A stretch of DNA of 64,000 nucleotides from Pseudomonas frederiksbergensis (GCF_900105495.1 NZ_FNTF01000002.1:3323501-3387500), one strand, 5' to 3'; counted from the first letter of the stretch, positions 1 to 7,696 are shown. Made by a program: numbers and translations. Notes: a model not told the origin generated them from the letters alone.

Positions 1-64
1 GGTCTGTGGAACATGCGTTAGTCACTTGTACACGACACCAAGCTAAGCGGTTACAGGCAGGCGG

Positions 65-361
65 CTAATCGTCTTCTGGCGGCGCAACAAACGCGTCGAG
101 CATTTCCGCGACACGTTTACTGACTGTTATTTCGTGTCGCGGAGTGCGCATTGCGTCTGTCGAGCCTTCGGGGCCCAGGGCGTGCGCATTGAGGATCAAG
201 TTCTGAATAGCTTCGTTCTGCTCGCCGACTTGATGCCAGGCCATCAGGTCAGCCAACATCTTCTCGATGCCTGGACGAACCCGGTGCCTCAGCTCTTTTT
301 CTGCGTAGATCTCGCGTTTGGCCGCAGCCAACGCCGATCGCTCACGTGCTGTCATGGCCAT
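65..361 (-). CDS. Small hypothetical phage protein, last gene of the leftward early operon
   Basis: 98 residues, no recognised domain. I start it at ATG 361 because the upstream HNH gene stops at 363 and the junction reads TGA-A-ATG, a layout typical of translational coupling; a longer in-frame reading would run through the HNH gene. The N-terminus is a basic helix (TARERSALAAAKREI) and the rest looks helical. Its architecture resembles the product at 49675..50043 in the eroded second prophage (LMAWHQVGEQNEAIQNLIL here, MKAHSINNQREAYQLLLMN there), so the two may be diverged homologues. The 3' part of the gene contains the first copy of a 35-36 bp palindrome that recurs at 12.0 and 17.0 kb. 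Function unknown. Confidence 0.6.
   Translation of the reverse strand: MAMTARERSALAAAKREIYAEKELRHRVRPGIEKMLADLMAWHQVGEQNEAIQNLILNAHALGPEGSTDAMRTPRHEITVSKRVAEMLDAFVAPPEDD
107..141. repeat. Dispersed palindrome, copy 1
   Basis: Arms CGCGACACG and CGTGTCGCG separated by 17 bp. The perfect arms extend to 11 bp at 105-115 and 133-143. The same arms at nearly the same spacing recur at 12022..12057 and 17043..17078. This copy lies inside the coding region of the small gene 65..361. Confidence 0.75.
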
Positions 362-362
362 T

Positions 363-1013
363 TCAGTAGTCCACTGAGTAGAAGTCGTAATTCGGGCTCG
401 ACCTCCAGCGCTGGCAGAAGAGGTCAGCAGGAAGCCATTTGTGACCCAGGTAGGCGATCCACTCATCCGGCTGCGTGAGCACGACACGGTTAAGCTTGTC
501 GTTATTCATCCAGCGAGGGATCAGTTGCCAGTTATGAGCAGTGTGGAGCCCCGATACTCGCTTACCCTGCAGCGGGAGCATGTGATCAATGGCCCAGCGG
601 ATGCCGGTTGCTTTCTCTCTGTCGGCTCGCAACAAGCAGAGTTCTCGCCAAACAAACCGGTCAAACTCTTCGTTGAAGGTGGGCGTTCTCTGCTTTTGCG
701 ATGCGTATCGCTTGAGGCCGTGCTGCCTTGCCATCTCCCGACGACTAGGTATGTTGTTTCTGGCTTTCCAGTCTTCGTACTCTTCGCTGAGTCCTGGTCG
801 AGTGCTCAGCACTTGCCGGCTCAGGCTATTTGGATCGTTTTTGTAGAGAACCTTGCAGTAAGCGTCGTAGGCAGCGCCTTCTTTCTCAAGCTGCTGCTCA
901 CGTGTCAAAGCATTCCAGAGAGCCTTTTCGGCAGCGCGGACTCGCTTTTTCTCTGTATACGTCAGCACGCGACTGACTCCATCCCACTTCGGTAGCGTTA
1001 TTTTTACTGTCAT
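363..1013 (-). CDS. HNH-type endonuclease-like phage protein
   Basis: 216 residues. Residues 142-171 carry an HNH-like core: IDHMLPLQG (Asp143-His144), then SGLHTAHNWQ and a following Asn pair (MNND), the layout of phage HNH nucleases whose metal site is built from D-H...N. No zinc-binding CxxC pairs are visible, so the fold would be the zinc-free type. The N-terminal 130 residues are helical and basic. It lies in the leftward early operon, upstream of a small gene and downstream of an HTH gene. It could be a homing-type or recombination-associated nuclease; the motif is clear but the substrate is not. Confidence 0.6.
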   Translation of the reverse strand: MTVKITLPKWDGVSRVLTYTEKKRVRAAEKALWNALTREQQLEKEGAAYDAYCKVLYKNDPNSLSRQVLSTRPGLSEEYEDWKARNNIPSRREMARQHGLKRYASQKQRTPTFNEEFDRFVWRELCLLRADREKATGIRWAIDHMLPLQGKRVSGLHTAHNWQLIPRWMNNDKLNRVVLTQPDEWIAYLGHKWLPADLFCQRWRSSPNYDFYSVDY

Positions 1014-1091
1014 TGGCGGCCTCTATCCCTGATATCCCGCTTGGCAGTATATCCAGCCAGGTTTGTCGTTTGCGTTGTTGTGACCGGCTCT

Positions 1092-1436
1092 TCATCGAAA
1101 CGTCGGCTCCAGCTTCGGATAATCGATGTCGTAATCCTTGATCAACCGGTAGAGCAGCGTTGAGCTGATGCCCAGGGCTGCGCAGCATCGCGTTCGGTTC
1201 ATGCCTTTGGCTATGCAGTCCTTCACCTGGGTGACCAGCAATGCATCGGATTCAAGCGCCGTCTTGTTCGGCGCGAAAGCCTTCTTCGGGCCGGCGGTGA
1301 ACTCAATGGCGTAGCGCGCAGCAATGCCCCGAAGAACCCCCATCGTTATACTTTCTTGCTCGCATATTTCGGACCTGGTCAGTTTCTTGGCCAAGGCGCG
1401 GATCCGCGAAATCTGCTGCGACGTTTCGGATTTCAC
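1092..1436 (-). CDS. Small phage protein with probable double helix-turn-helix
   Basis: 114 residues with a GTG start at 1436 that overlaps the TGA of the preceding 56-residue gene (GTGA). Two HTH-like stretches are visible: residues about 8-40 (RIRALAKKLTRSEICEQES) and about 72-100 (VKDCIAKGMNRTRCCAALG followed by ISSTLLYRLI). This suggests a small DNA-binding regulator. A decayed relative with the same two blocks lies at 50125..50640. The target is unknown. Confidence 0.55.
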   Translation of the reverse strand: MKSETSQQISRIRALAKKLTRSEICEQESITMGVLRGIAARYAIEFTAGPKKAFAPNKTALESDALLVTQVKDCIAKGMNRTRCCAALGISSTLLYRLIKDYDIDYPKLEPTFR

Positions 1437-1603
1437 CGCGGGCCGTTGGAAGTTCGGAGGCTGGCGGATAAAGACCTGAGGGGCGCATTGGACTCCGGAG
1501 CGTGGATCTCTCCGCCCATGGCCAGGAACTGCGCGACTCGGGCGGCGAGTTCGTTGGCCACCGGCTGGCGCTCGTTGATGATGTTGAGGTGGTTGCTGAT
1601 CAT
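1433..1603 (-). CDS. 56-residue phage protein, four-base overlaps at both ends
   Basis: The ATG at 1603 overlaps the TGA of the exonuclease gene (ATGA), and its own TGA overlaps the GTG of the next gene (GTGA). These junctions are the main evidence that it is real and fix the start. The product begins MISNHLNIINERQPVANE and has no recognised domain. It is part of the tightly packed leftward operon and probably translationally coupled to the exonuclease. Confidence 0.55.
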   Translation of the reverse strand: MISNHLNIINERQPVANELAARVAQFLAMGGEIHAPESNAPLRSLSASLRTSNGPR

Positions 1604-3231
1604 GCGGCCACCTTTACCAGCCTCACGCCGGCCATGCTGAACTTGGAGCCCTGATTCGCGACAAGAGCATCGAGCGCTTCCCAGTTGACAGACAGAATCG
1701 ATAGAGGGGCCTGGCCGCAAGCCACGGCTTTGACCAGCACCTCAAGATCGAAGACCTCGGCCTGCATATTCACCGCTGGTGCCGTCACAGGTTTGGATGC
1801 CGCCTGATGCATTGTTGGCGCTGCTCTTACTGGCGCGGGTGTCACTACAGGTGCAGTTTCAACAACAGGCGCGACGGCCAATTTGGCCTTTTCATCGTCG
1901 GCGATCCGCTGCAGCTCTTCCTCACGAATTTGCTTCCGAGTGGCTTCGGCTTTCTCTTCCTCGGCTTTCTCATGCTCCGATATCCGAAATTTGATCAGCG
2001 TCACCAGGTCGTCATTGGCTTTTGTCACCAACTGCTGGATGTCGTTGAACAGGAACGCGTGGTCGGTGGCGAGCTCGGCCAGGCTGGTCAGGTTCAGACG
2101 AATGCAGTCAGCTGCCTGGCTCGCATCGATCTTTGCCCGGGCCAGCTCGGTATCAACAGCATCCTGCAGACTGGCGATGGTGCGCTTGTTTTTCATGGCG
2201 CCAGCAAAGTCAGCGGCCACGTTTGGAAGAACCACTTTGCCCAGGGTCTTGTTAATCGCGGCGATGTGATCAATCAGCGCCTGTTCGGCCTTCTGTTTTA
2301 TGTTGGTCTTCACCAGCAGTTCCTGCGCCTTCACCAGCTTGTCTACTTTCAGGCGAGTTTCGCGGGCATGTGCCGAGACGCGATCCAGCGACGAGAACAG
2401 CTCGTCGATGGTTGCGGTTTGCGACAGCGCCTGCTTCTTCGCCGCGGCGACGGCTTCTTCCACATCGCCGCACCATTTCACGGCCTTCTTGGCGTCCGCG
2501 AAGTCCTGGTCCGTTTGCAGCGTGGTTTTCACCGAGTCGATGACCGCCAGTGCTGATTGCTCGAACAGCTTGAGGTTGCTCGCGGTAACCATGCCGGTGA
2601 GTTCGATACGCAGCGCTGGCAGTTCGTCGGGCGCCTTGCCGACGACGATCGAAGGGGCATCAGCCACTACATGGACGCCGAGGTCCGCTTCGAACTGCTT
2701 CCAGCCTTCGATCAACTGTTCGGCGCGGCCAGCGACCGGACGGTATTCCATGCTGACGAAGTTCTCGGCGGTGCCGTCTGAGCAAACGAAGATCACTCGC
2801 TCGGCGCCGCTGACCAGCAGCTGTTGCTCAAGTTGCCAGTAATAGTGCGGGGCCAGGTTTTCAGCCTTCACCTGGGCGACCAGCGATTCGTTCCAGAGCT
2901 TGTGCTCAAACAACGTCTCGCCGAGCATCGTCGCGCCGTCCATTGAGGCCAGCAGATTTCCCAGCGTGCCAACAACCGGATACAGCTCTTCGCCGATCAT
3001 CGCTTCAACCAGCGGACGGGCTGATGCTTCAGTGGCGTGGCCTTTGTCGAAGATGTACTGCTGCGACGGCGTGACGTCCGGGGTGATGCCGGTCTTCTTC
3101 AGGGTCAGCAGGTCGGTGCGGGTCTGGTATTTCGAGGCACCCTTCATTGCAGGGGCTTCGGAGGCGGTGAAGTGTTGAGCGCGCAGTGCGTGCCACTCGG
3201 CGGAGCCTTGAGCTACGTTGTGAATTTTCAT
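1600..3231 (-). CDS. YqaJ/lambda-type viral recombinase exonuclease
   Basis: 543 residues. The N-terminal 200 residues fit the YqaJ family of 5'-3' double-strand exonucleases. They open with GSAEWHALRAQHFTASEAP, then an acidic/lysine core (SMDGAT, then FEHKLWNESLVAQVKAENL) and YYWQLEQQLLVSGAERVIFV, matching the D...ExK catalytic pattern. The C-terminal half is long, helical and charged (EEEKAEATRKQIREEELQRI), longer than lambda Exo, and may hold partner contacts. It follows a RecT-type gene with an ATGA overlap, so the pair forms a two-component recombinase: resection plus annealing for phage recombination or concatemer formation. Confidence 0.85.
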   Translation of the reverse strand: MKIHNVAQGSAEWHALRAQHFTASEAPAMKGASKYQTRTDLLTLKKTGITPDVTPSQQYIFDKGHATEASARPLVEAMIGEELYPVVGTLGNLLASMDGATMLGETLFEHKLWNESLVAQVKAENLAPHYYWQLEQQLLVSGAERVIFVCSDGTAENFVSMEYRPVAGRAEQLIEGWKQFEADLGVHVVADAPSIVVGKAPDELPALRIELTGMVTASNLKLFEQSALAVIDSVKTTLQTDQDFADAKKAVKWCGDVEEAVAAAKKQALSQTATIDELFSSLDRVSAHARETRLKVDKLVKAQELLVKTNIKQKAEQALIDHIAAINKTLGKVVLPNVAADFAGAMKNKRTIASLQDAVDTELARAKIDASQAADCIRLNLTSLAELATDHAFLFNDIQQLVTKANDDLVTLIKFRISEHEKAEEEKAEATRKQIREEELQRIADDEKAKLAVAPVVETAPVVTPAPVRAAPTMHQAASKPVTAPAVNMQAEVFDLEVLVKAVACGQAPLSILSVNWEALDALVANQGSKFSMAGVRLVKVAA

Positions 3232-3980
3232 GCTGCTTCACCTTCGAGTGGCTTGAGCTGGTTAATGGAGTCGATTTGTTCGGCGGTCAGCGTGTATTTG
3301 CTGCTGACAGTGGCGATCACTTGCTCGGGAGACTTGCCGCCCTCGATCGCCTTGCGCCATTTCGGCAGGTTCTCTGTCAGCTTCTCGTCGGGATACGCCT
3401 CTAGCTCCGTCGGTGCCTCGATCTTGGCTACGCTGGCCAGAGGCTGGCCGTTCTCGCGCTCTTTCGGCATGTCCTGCAGCTCTTCGGCGACCGGCATACC
3501 GCGCAACACATCAGGGAATACGTCACGCAAGGCGAAGGCCCGGGCGCGCATCTGGCGCATGCGTTTCGGGTGCTGTGTCCACGGGCCTTGTTTGCCCATC
3601 AGGCCTGCCGTTTTTGCATCTTCCATGTCGAAGGTGCGAGCCTGCTCGTCTTCGCCGCGGCGCTTCACCCGGCAAGTGGCCGTGTGGCCGTCGTCGCTCT
3701 CGTAGACGTACTCGCACAGAGGCGAGCCGCGCACCAAGGCGATCACTGCGTCGCCCCAAAGCGCTGGCCGCCCGTTGATGACCGCGATGTTCTGCATTGC
3801 TTGCAGCGGTTGCAGGCCCAGCTCCAAACCCCACTGGATTGCAACCAAGATGTTGCCCGGGTTGCCGAGGAACTCTTTCGGCACGATGGTCGACTTGGCC
3901 AGGATGTCGGCGAAAGCCATTGCCTCGGTAAGCGACGACGGCGTCAGGCTGAAGCTTTGCTTTGTGGTTAATTCGGACAC
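3228..3980 (-). CDS. RecT-family single-strand annealing protein
   Basis: 250 residues from the GTG at 3980, chosen because an AAGGA box lies just upstream; the frame stays open further but that part looks non-coding. Family-typical blocks are LTEAMAFADILAKSTIVPKE, FLGNPGNILVAIQWGLELG, QPLQAMQNIAVINGRPALWG and the C-terminal KRMRQMRARAFALRDVFPD. RecT proteins coat resected DNA and anneal complementary strands. Its stop overlaps the exonuclease start (ATGA), which supports joint production with the YqaJ nuclease. The last 50 residues are acidic and variable. Confidence 0.85.
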   Translation of the reverse strand: MSELTTKQSFSLTPSSLTEAMAFADILAKSTIVPKEFLGNPGNILVAIQWGLELGLQPLQAMQNIAVINGRPALWGDAVIALVRGSPLCEYVYESDDGHTATCRVKRRGEDEQARTFDMEDAKTAGLMGKQGPWTQHPKRMRQMRARAFALRDVFPDVLRGMPVAEELQDMPKERENGQPLASVAKIEAPTELEAYPDEKLTENLPKWRKAIEGGKSPEQVIATVSSKYTLTAEQIDSINQLKPLEGEAA

Positions 3981-4024
3981 GAGCGAATCCTTGCCGCGAT
4001 GCACGCAGCGTTTGAAGTTGTGGG

Positions 4025-4141
4025 TTATTGAGTGAGCTGCGAGCAGTAGGCGCTTGCCAGCATCCAGGCGGTAAAGAAGAGCAGGGCGATGGCTGAGCCG
4101 CGCCAGAACCAAAAGCGCTTTGCGCGCTGATAGGCAGTCAT
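4025..4141 (-). CDS. 38-residue single-span membrane protein
   Basis: The ATG at 4141 overlaps the TGA of the previous gene (ATGA), and the frame ends in TAA at 4025-4027. The product starts MTAYQRAKRFWFWRG and continues with one hydrophobic stretch (SAIALLFFTAWMLASAYC). A basic N-terminus before a single span predicts an inner-membrane peptide with its N-terminus in the cytoplasm. The operon overlap is the main evidence for expression. Function unknown. Confidence 0.5.
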   Translation of the reverse strand: MTAYQRAKRFWFWRGSAIALLFFTAWMLASAYCSQLTQ

Positions 4142-4332
4142 GGCCGAATTCTCACCGCGATCCGGCCGCCTTTCATGGTTGCCGCCAGACGGCGTGGCAG
4201 GCTGGCAACTAGGGCTTCGCGAGACCTGCCAATCACCTCGTTGAACGGTAGGCCAAAACCCAGCAGGACCAGCTTCGATTCGATCTCGTCGAGCTGCTCG
4301 TCGATCAGTGATTTAACCGATGCAGTACTCAA
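4138..4332 (-). CDS. 64-residue phage protein, early operon
   Basis: Starts at TTG 4332, overlapping the TGA of the upstream gene (TTGA), with a GAGGA box at good distance. The product (MSTASVKSLIDEQLDEIESK at its start) is helical, acidic first and basic at the end. No domain recognised. It lies in a chain of five genes joined by four-base overlaps. Confidence 0.5.
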   Translation of the reverse strand: MSTASVKSLIDEQLDEIESKLVLLGFGLPFNEVIGRSREALVASLPRRLAATMKGGRIAVRIRP

Positions 4333-4544
4333 GTGGAAGTCCTCTTCAAGAAATCATTGCGCTCGCAGAACTTCGCATCAAGCGCATCGCGGAAACGGTT
4401 TGCCGTGGCGCGATCGATAAGCTCGGCGATTTCGGCCAATTCGATCATGCCCATAACAAACGTTCGGTCCGGCACCGGGTTGAAAGAGCGCGAAAGTCTC
4501 GCTATCTCGAACTCAATACAGGCAATAGCTTTCTGGGTGCTCAC
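4329..4544 (-). CDS. 71-residue phage protein, early operon
   Basis: GTG start at 4544 overlapping the preceding TGA (GTGA); its own stop overlaps the next start. The sequence is helical (CIEFEIARLSRSF, then VMGMIELAEIAELIDRATAN). No recognised domain. The coupling to both neighbours supports it being a real gene. Confidence 0.5.
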   Translation of the reverse strand: MSTQKAIACIEFEIARLSRSFNPVPDRTFVMGMIELAEIAELIDRATANRFRDALDAKFCERNDFLKRTST

Positions 4545-4963
4545 AGCTCGCTGTCCTCGGCTTGGGCGATCAGAGCTTCATCGGCCAGTGGCTCAAGTAG
4601 CGCCTCGGCGATTTCGCCAAGCTTGCCCAGTGGGTGATCGCTGGGACCCAGCAGTTCGGCTGTAGCGGTCTTGTCGGCCAGTCCTCGCTCGGCGGTGATG
4701 ATCAGCCAGCCAAGCGCAGAGGTCTGAACCTTGCAGTCAGCAAGGCGATTGTTGACGTACTCATCAACCGCCAGCGCGAATTGATCCGCCGTCACGCCGT
4801 GTGGCTGGCGCATGCGGCGCTGGATGATCACGTCAGAGCCTCGCATCAGGTCCTCGGCAGCGTTGTAAAGCCATTCAGAGCGAGCTGTATTCGGCGGGCT
4901 ACTACTCACTGGAGGCGGCATGCGGGGCTGGTGTTTAATCTGCGAACTATGCGGGGTGTTCAT
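4541..4963 (-). CDS. Hypothetical phage protein, early operon
   Basis: 140 residues from ATG 4963, chosen because GGAGGCGATC directly precedes it; an in-frame start further upstream lacks such a site. Residues 1-25 are proline/serine-rich and probably disordered; the remainder is helical and acidic. LYNAAEDLMRGSDVIIQRRM and ALGWLIITAERGLADKTATA are its most distinctive stretches. Probably an early accessory protein; function not recognised. Confidence 0.55.
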   Translation of the reverse strand: MNTPHSSQIKHQPRMPPPVSSSPPNTARSEWLYNAAEDLMRGSDVIIQRRMRQPHGVTADQFALAVDEYVNNRLADCKVQTSALGWLIITAERGLADKTATAELLGPSDHPLGKLGEIAEALLEPLADEALIAQAEDSEL

Positions 4964-5440
4964 GATCGCCTCCAGATGGGCGAGGTGGAGTAGGCGAGGA
5001 CCACCCATCCGTTTTAAACATATTGACCGCAGCCAATGCGGCGGGATTCATCGGCCATGCGGGCCTTTCGTCAACAAAACTCGGCTGCACTCATCCGTTC
5101 CGCTGGTTGCCGTTGGGCGCGGAGGGGAGTGCATGCGGATTTAGTCGGGAAGGTGCCCAGGCTCGCTACTGGCGACGGCCTGGGTTTGCAGCATCAAGTT
5201 GTCTTCGTGCGCTGGGGTGGCCTACCGGAACTCCGGCCGATGTGCGGTGACATCGACGGCCTACTGTCCGCTGCCTGTATGGGTGTTGGGCGCAGCCTTC
5301 AGGCTTGCTACGCCACGCGGGGAAGCGTTGGTCTATTTCATGATGGTCATCCTTCAATGCGCGCCGTTGGCATCTTGGCGGGCGCTCGCCGTTCTCTGGT
5401 TTGTTGCATGCAGGTGGGCGGTTATAGGCCGCAGTTTCGT

Positions 5441-5461
5441 CCGCATCGGAGAGTGATCGAA
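5441..5461. repeat. Left arm of perfect 21-bp inverted repeat
   Basis: Begins CCGCATCGGAGAG and is the exact reverse complement of 5584..5604. The spacer is 122 bp. See the right arm. Confidence 0.8.
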
Positions 5462-5583
5462 ACACCAGGGCGCAACCCCTGCTTGTTTCCCGCCGCGTTT
5501 ATAGTGTTGGCCGTCTCGCTCATACCGGCTCAGGAGATTCCCGGGGCTTTGCGATCCTAGCGCTGCAGCCCGCTTGGGCACGC

Positions 5584-5604
5584 TTCGATCACTCTCCGAT
5601 GCGG
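5584..5604. repeat. Right arm of perfect 21-bp inverted repeat
   Basis: Begins TTCGATCACTCTCC; reverse complement of 5441..5461. Transcribed RNA could form a long-looped stem; as DNA it could be a recombination or protein site. No gene explains it. Confidence 0.8.
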
Positions 5605-5758
5605 CCAGGTGCTGGGGAGTACCAGGTGCTCGGGATGCAGATGGCCGAATAAGGCCGCTACGTCTATTTGTTGAATGCCTCAGCTCCCGCTGGTCCAAGG
5701 CCACGTCCGCTTTCATCTACATCCGTCTGCCCACTCATTGAATGGGCAGAGGTGATGC

Positions 5759-6523
5759 TCAGTCATAAATGCCGTAGCTGAACTCGTCTTCGTCGCAATC
5801 GACGAGGATCTTTGAAGAGCCGAAGTAGAGTGCGGCGACCATCTTTTCGAACTCAGAACGGAATTTCAGGGTTTGGCTGATCTTCTCGTTGTCGATCTTC
5901 GCGGCGTACACCGATCCGACCTCGCGACCCTTTTCGTCTCGGTCTTTCCCGTGGCGGTCGAAGCTGATGTGGATCGCGTTGTCGAGCAGGTATTCGCTGC
6001 GCTCAGAGCTTCTGGAGTAGCTCGTAATCCCGTGATCCTTGGGTTTCTTATCGAAGTAGATGTGCAGGCCGCCGTAGTCGGATGCTTGGAAGCGGATGTC
6101 GGGGGCCTCCCAGTGTTCTTCTGCAGCGGACTCTTTGTGGTCCTCTACAAAAGCCTCCAGGAGAGCCTGTAAACTGATCACTTCAGGCATCGCGTCTTTG
6201 TTCAGAACCTCATCGATCTGCGTCTGCGCCAAGCGCACCATGTCAGCCTCGACGCCGCTGTTTTCCCACTTTTCTTTCAGTGCAGCGGCGATCATGGCGT
6301 TGTAGCGGGTCAGCTCAAAGATTTCAGTGAGATTGGCTGGCAGAGCGGCCTTGATTGCCTCTTCGACCTGCTTGCCCATGTCGCCATAACGACCGAAGCA
6401 GTTGTCGACCACGTTCGTGAACATCTTCTTGACGTGCTCGTCGATGATTTCGACCGGCTTGTCGCTGTCCGCAAAAGCAGTGACGCGCTGAGCGAGCAGC
6501 GCTTGAAGTGTTTGTTCGCTCAT
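5759..6523 (-). CDS. Hypothetical phage early protein
   Basis: 254 residues, acidic (near the end DCDEDEFSYGIYD). The N-terminal half is helical (MSEQTLQALLAQRVTAFADS, then DNCFGRYGDMGKQVEEAIKA); the C-terminal half looks like mixed alpha/beta. Start ATG 6523 has an ACGGAG box. It is among the first genes after the leftward promoter, before the recombination genes. I do not recognise a catalytic motif; proteins of this position often modify host nucleases or recombination, but that is only analogy. Confidence 0.65.
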   Translation of the reverse strand: MSEQTLQALLAQRVTAFADSDKPVEIIDEHVKKMFTNVVDNCFGRYGDMGKQVEEAIKAALPANLTEIFELTRYNAMIAAALKEKWENSGVEADMVRLAQTQIDEVLNKDAMPEVISLQALLEAFVEDHKESAAEEHWEAPDIRFQASDYGGLHIYFDKKPKDHGITSYSRSSERSEYLLDNAIHISFDRHGKDRDEKGREVGSVYAAKIDNEKISQTLKFRSEFEKMVAALYFGSSKILVDCDEDEFSYGIYD

Positions 6524-6696
6524 TTGATGCTCCGTGCTTGATTGGTTGATTTCCCGTCTGGCCCTGTCGCCAAGGCCAGCCAGTGAAATCTGTTGTCTCC
6601 ACCACGCGCATCGCCGGATTCATATCTCTGGCCGTCGTCGCACATTTCGTGTTCGGTGCTGGTACGGCTGGCTTGCGTGGTTTCGCGTGCATTCAT
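6520..6696 (-). CDS. Possible 58-residue leader gene of the leftward operon
   Basis: The frame ends in TGA overlapping the ATG of the next gene (ATGA at 6520-6523), the same coupling used throughout this operon. The likeliest start is ATG 6696, but no strong ribosome site is seen; ATG 6647 is an alternative. The product is polar and probably disordered. Kept at low confidence because composition alone would not support it. Confidence 0.3.
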   Translation of the reverse strand: MNARETTQASRTSTEHEMCDDGQRYESGDARGGDNRFHWLALATGPDGKSTNQARSIK

Positions 6697-6869
6697 GTGG
6701 AAGGCACGGCCAGTTCCAGAGCTGGCGTGGCATCGACTATTTGTTGCTCGCACTTACCGGCTGAAACCCGGGGTAGTCGATGGCGAGGATCCTGAGCTGT
6801 TAAAGAGCGGCGGATCTCTCGACCCTTCGCAGCTGGTCCCGATGTGGGGACTGGCTTGCGATGGAGTGA

Positions 6870-6898
6870 ACATTACTAGCGATAATATTGCTCGTCAA
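6870..6898 (-). promoter_or_regulatory. Leftward early promoter (PL-like)
   Basis: On the minus strand TTGACG (6893-6898) and TAATGT (6870-6875) are separated by exactly 17 bp. It points into the leftward early operon, and two repressor-type half sites lie just upstream. Confidence 0.65.
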
Positions 6899-6903
6899 GA
6901 CCG

Positions 6904-6931
6904 CAGGTAATAAAATAAATCACAGGTAATA
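6904..6931. promoter_or_regulatory. Putative repressor/Cro operator pair at PL
   Basis: CAGGTAATA occurs at 6904-6912 and 6923-6931, 19 bp apart, and the first is preceded by AAGACCG. The same AAGACCGCAAGTAATA block occurs at the rightward promoter (10955-10970). This suggests that CI and Cro bind both regions, as in lambda OL and OR. Confidence 0.55.
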
Positions 6932-6955
6932 AAAAGCCCGCTCAGTGGCGGGCTT
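6931..6955 (-). terminator. Intrinsic terminator after the DUF1654 gene
   Basis: Stem AAGCCCGC/GCGGGCTT with a six-base loop, followed on the minus strand by five T. It lies directly after the stop of 6959..7210 and isolates that gene from PL. Confidence 0.75.
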
Positions 6956-6958
6956 ATT

Positions 6959-7210
6959 TCACGCTTCGCAGTACTGTCGCCATCCGATCCTGACGGCGCC
7001 GCCGTCCAGATGCTCAATGCGCACGCCGCTCGTTTCTTCGATTTCCTGGATTACCTGTCGCCAAGCCTCTGGGCTTTCATCATCGTTGCGGGCGACGGTG
7101 ACGACCTGGACCTTCTGAACGCCTGGAGCAGCTATCAGACGCTGGATGCGCCGACCTACCAATTCATATGAGTCTCTGGCATGCGAAGCGGGTGACGCGA
7201 TTTGTGACAT
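6959..7210 (-). CDS. DUF1654 family protein, SOS-box controlled
   Basis: 83 residues from ATG 7210, preceded by AAGGAGC; upstream in-frame starts would lie inside the promoter. The core YELVGRRIQRLIAAPGVQKV, then ESPEAWRQVIQEIEETSGV is the DUF1654 signature, a family almost confined to Pseudomonas and its phages. A LexA-type box (7231-7246) sits just upstream of the ribosome site, so the gene is expected to be induced with DNA damage, i.e. when the prophage is. It has its own terminator. Biochemical role unknown. Confidence 0.8.
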   Translation of the reverse strand: MSQIASPASHARDSYELVGRRIQRLIAAPGVQKVQVVTVARNDDESPEAWRQVIQEIEETSGVRIEHLDGGAVRIGWRQYCEA

Positions 7211-7230
7211 GGAAAAGCTCCTTGCTATAA

Positions 7231-7246
7231 CTGTATGTATGTACAG
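7231..7246. promoter_or_regulatory. LexA (SOS) box before the DUF1654 gene
   Basis: CTGTATGTATGTACAG, matching the gamma-proteobacterial CTGT-N8-ACAG consensus, with flanking AA and TA. It lies 20 bp upstream of the start codon, where bound LexA would cover the promoter. Confidence 0.8.
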
Positions 7247-7328
7247 TATTGTTCTTGCCATATTTTGGCAAGAAACATTGGCCTATTTGTTTCGGTAGCC
7301 GGGGTTTGCGAGCTTTTTCTCCAGGCAC

Positions 7329-7352
7329 AAAAAAGCCCGCACTTGGCGGGCT
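7329..7352 (-). terminator. Hairpin terminator, mainly leftward
   Basis: GCCCGC (7335-7340) pairs with GCGGGC (7346-7351), followed on the minus strand by six T. One of two clear terminators in the gene-poor interval 7211-7845. Confidence 0.65.
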
Positions 7353-7465
7353 CTATTCAGATTCTTTTATTCGTTCATGGCGCACGGCCACCATTGGTCG
7401 CCCAGAGTGCCATCATACTGAACGGTCCCTGTAACCTGACCCATAGATCACCACTAGGGGCTCCA

Positions 7466-7555
7466 ATGAGAGAGGCACAGCGAAGACTGGCCATGACAGC
7501 TTGGCGCGAGCTATTCACACTGGCCGGAAGCCAAATGGACGCAGAGGTTAAGTAA
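7466..7555 (+). CDS. Possible 29-residue peptide
   Basis: ATG at 7466 with AGGGG six bases upstream, ending TAA at 7553-7555. Product begins MREAQRRLAMTAWRELFTLA, amphipathic helical. Too short for a family call; the ribosome site is its best support. It lies in a 635-bp interval (7211-7845) that otherwise holds only hairpins and one other tiny frame. Confidence 0.3.
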   Translation: MREAQRRLAMTAWRELFTLAGSQMDAEVK

Positions 7556-7583
7556 CTTCGGTCTGTTGAGGCGGGCTGACGCT

Positions 7584-7688
7584 ATGGAACGCGCCGACCT
7601 TATCACCAGCGACGAGTGGATAAAGCTTGTCCAGCAGGCGGGGGCATTGCTTGCCAGCACCGCAGAGTGCATGGGCGGGCCAGGGTAG
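7584..7688 (+). CDS. Possible 34-residue peptide
   Basis: ATG 7584 to TAG 7688, product beginning MERADLITSDEWIKLVQQAG. It follows 7466..7555 on the same strand and is closed by a strong hairpin at 7697-7722. The ribosome site is weak. Confidence 0.25.
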   Translation: MERADLITSDEWIKLVQQAGALLASTAECMGGPG

Positions 7689-7696
7689 GGTAGAAC

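Larger units (their letters stand above)
4964..5758. other. 795-bp interval without a convincing gene
   Basis: Open frames occur on both strands (for example 5036..5560 and 5354..5716), but they overlap each other, are rich in Arg/Ser/Pro/Cys and lack plausible ribosome sites, so I read them as chance. A short leftward frame near 5540-5440 (MSETANTINAAGNKQG) is possible but weak. The interval contains a perfect 21-bp inverted repeat. In other lambdoid left arms such spans hold leader or antitermination sequences and poorly conserved small frames. Confidence 0.4.

Noticed and set aside
1807..2556. 249-codon frame antisense to the exonuclease
   Set aside because: Mirror image of a GC-rich coding gene; hydrophobic/cysteine-rich translation without family resemblance.
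5036..5560. 174-codon open frame on the plus strand
   Set aside because: Unusual composition (many Arg, Cys, Gly), no ribosome site, and opposite to the leftward operon that crosses it.
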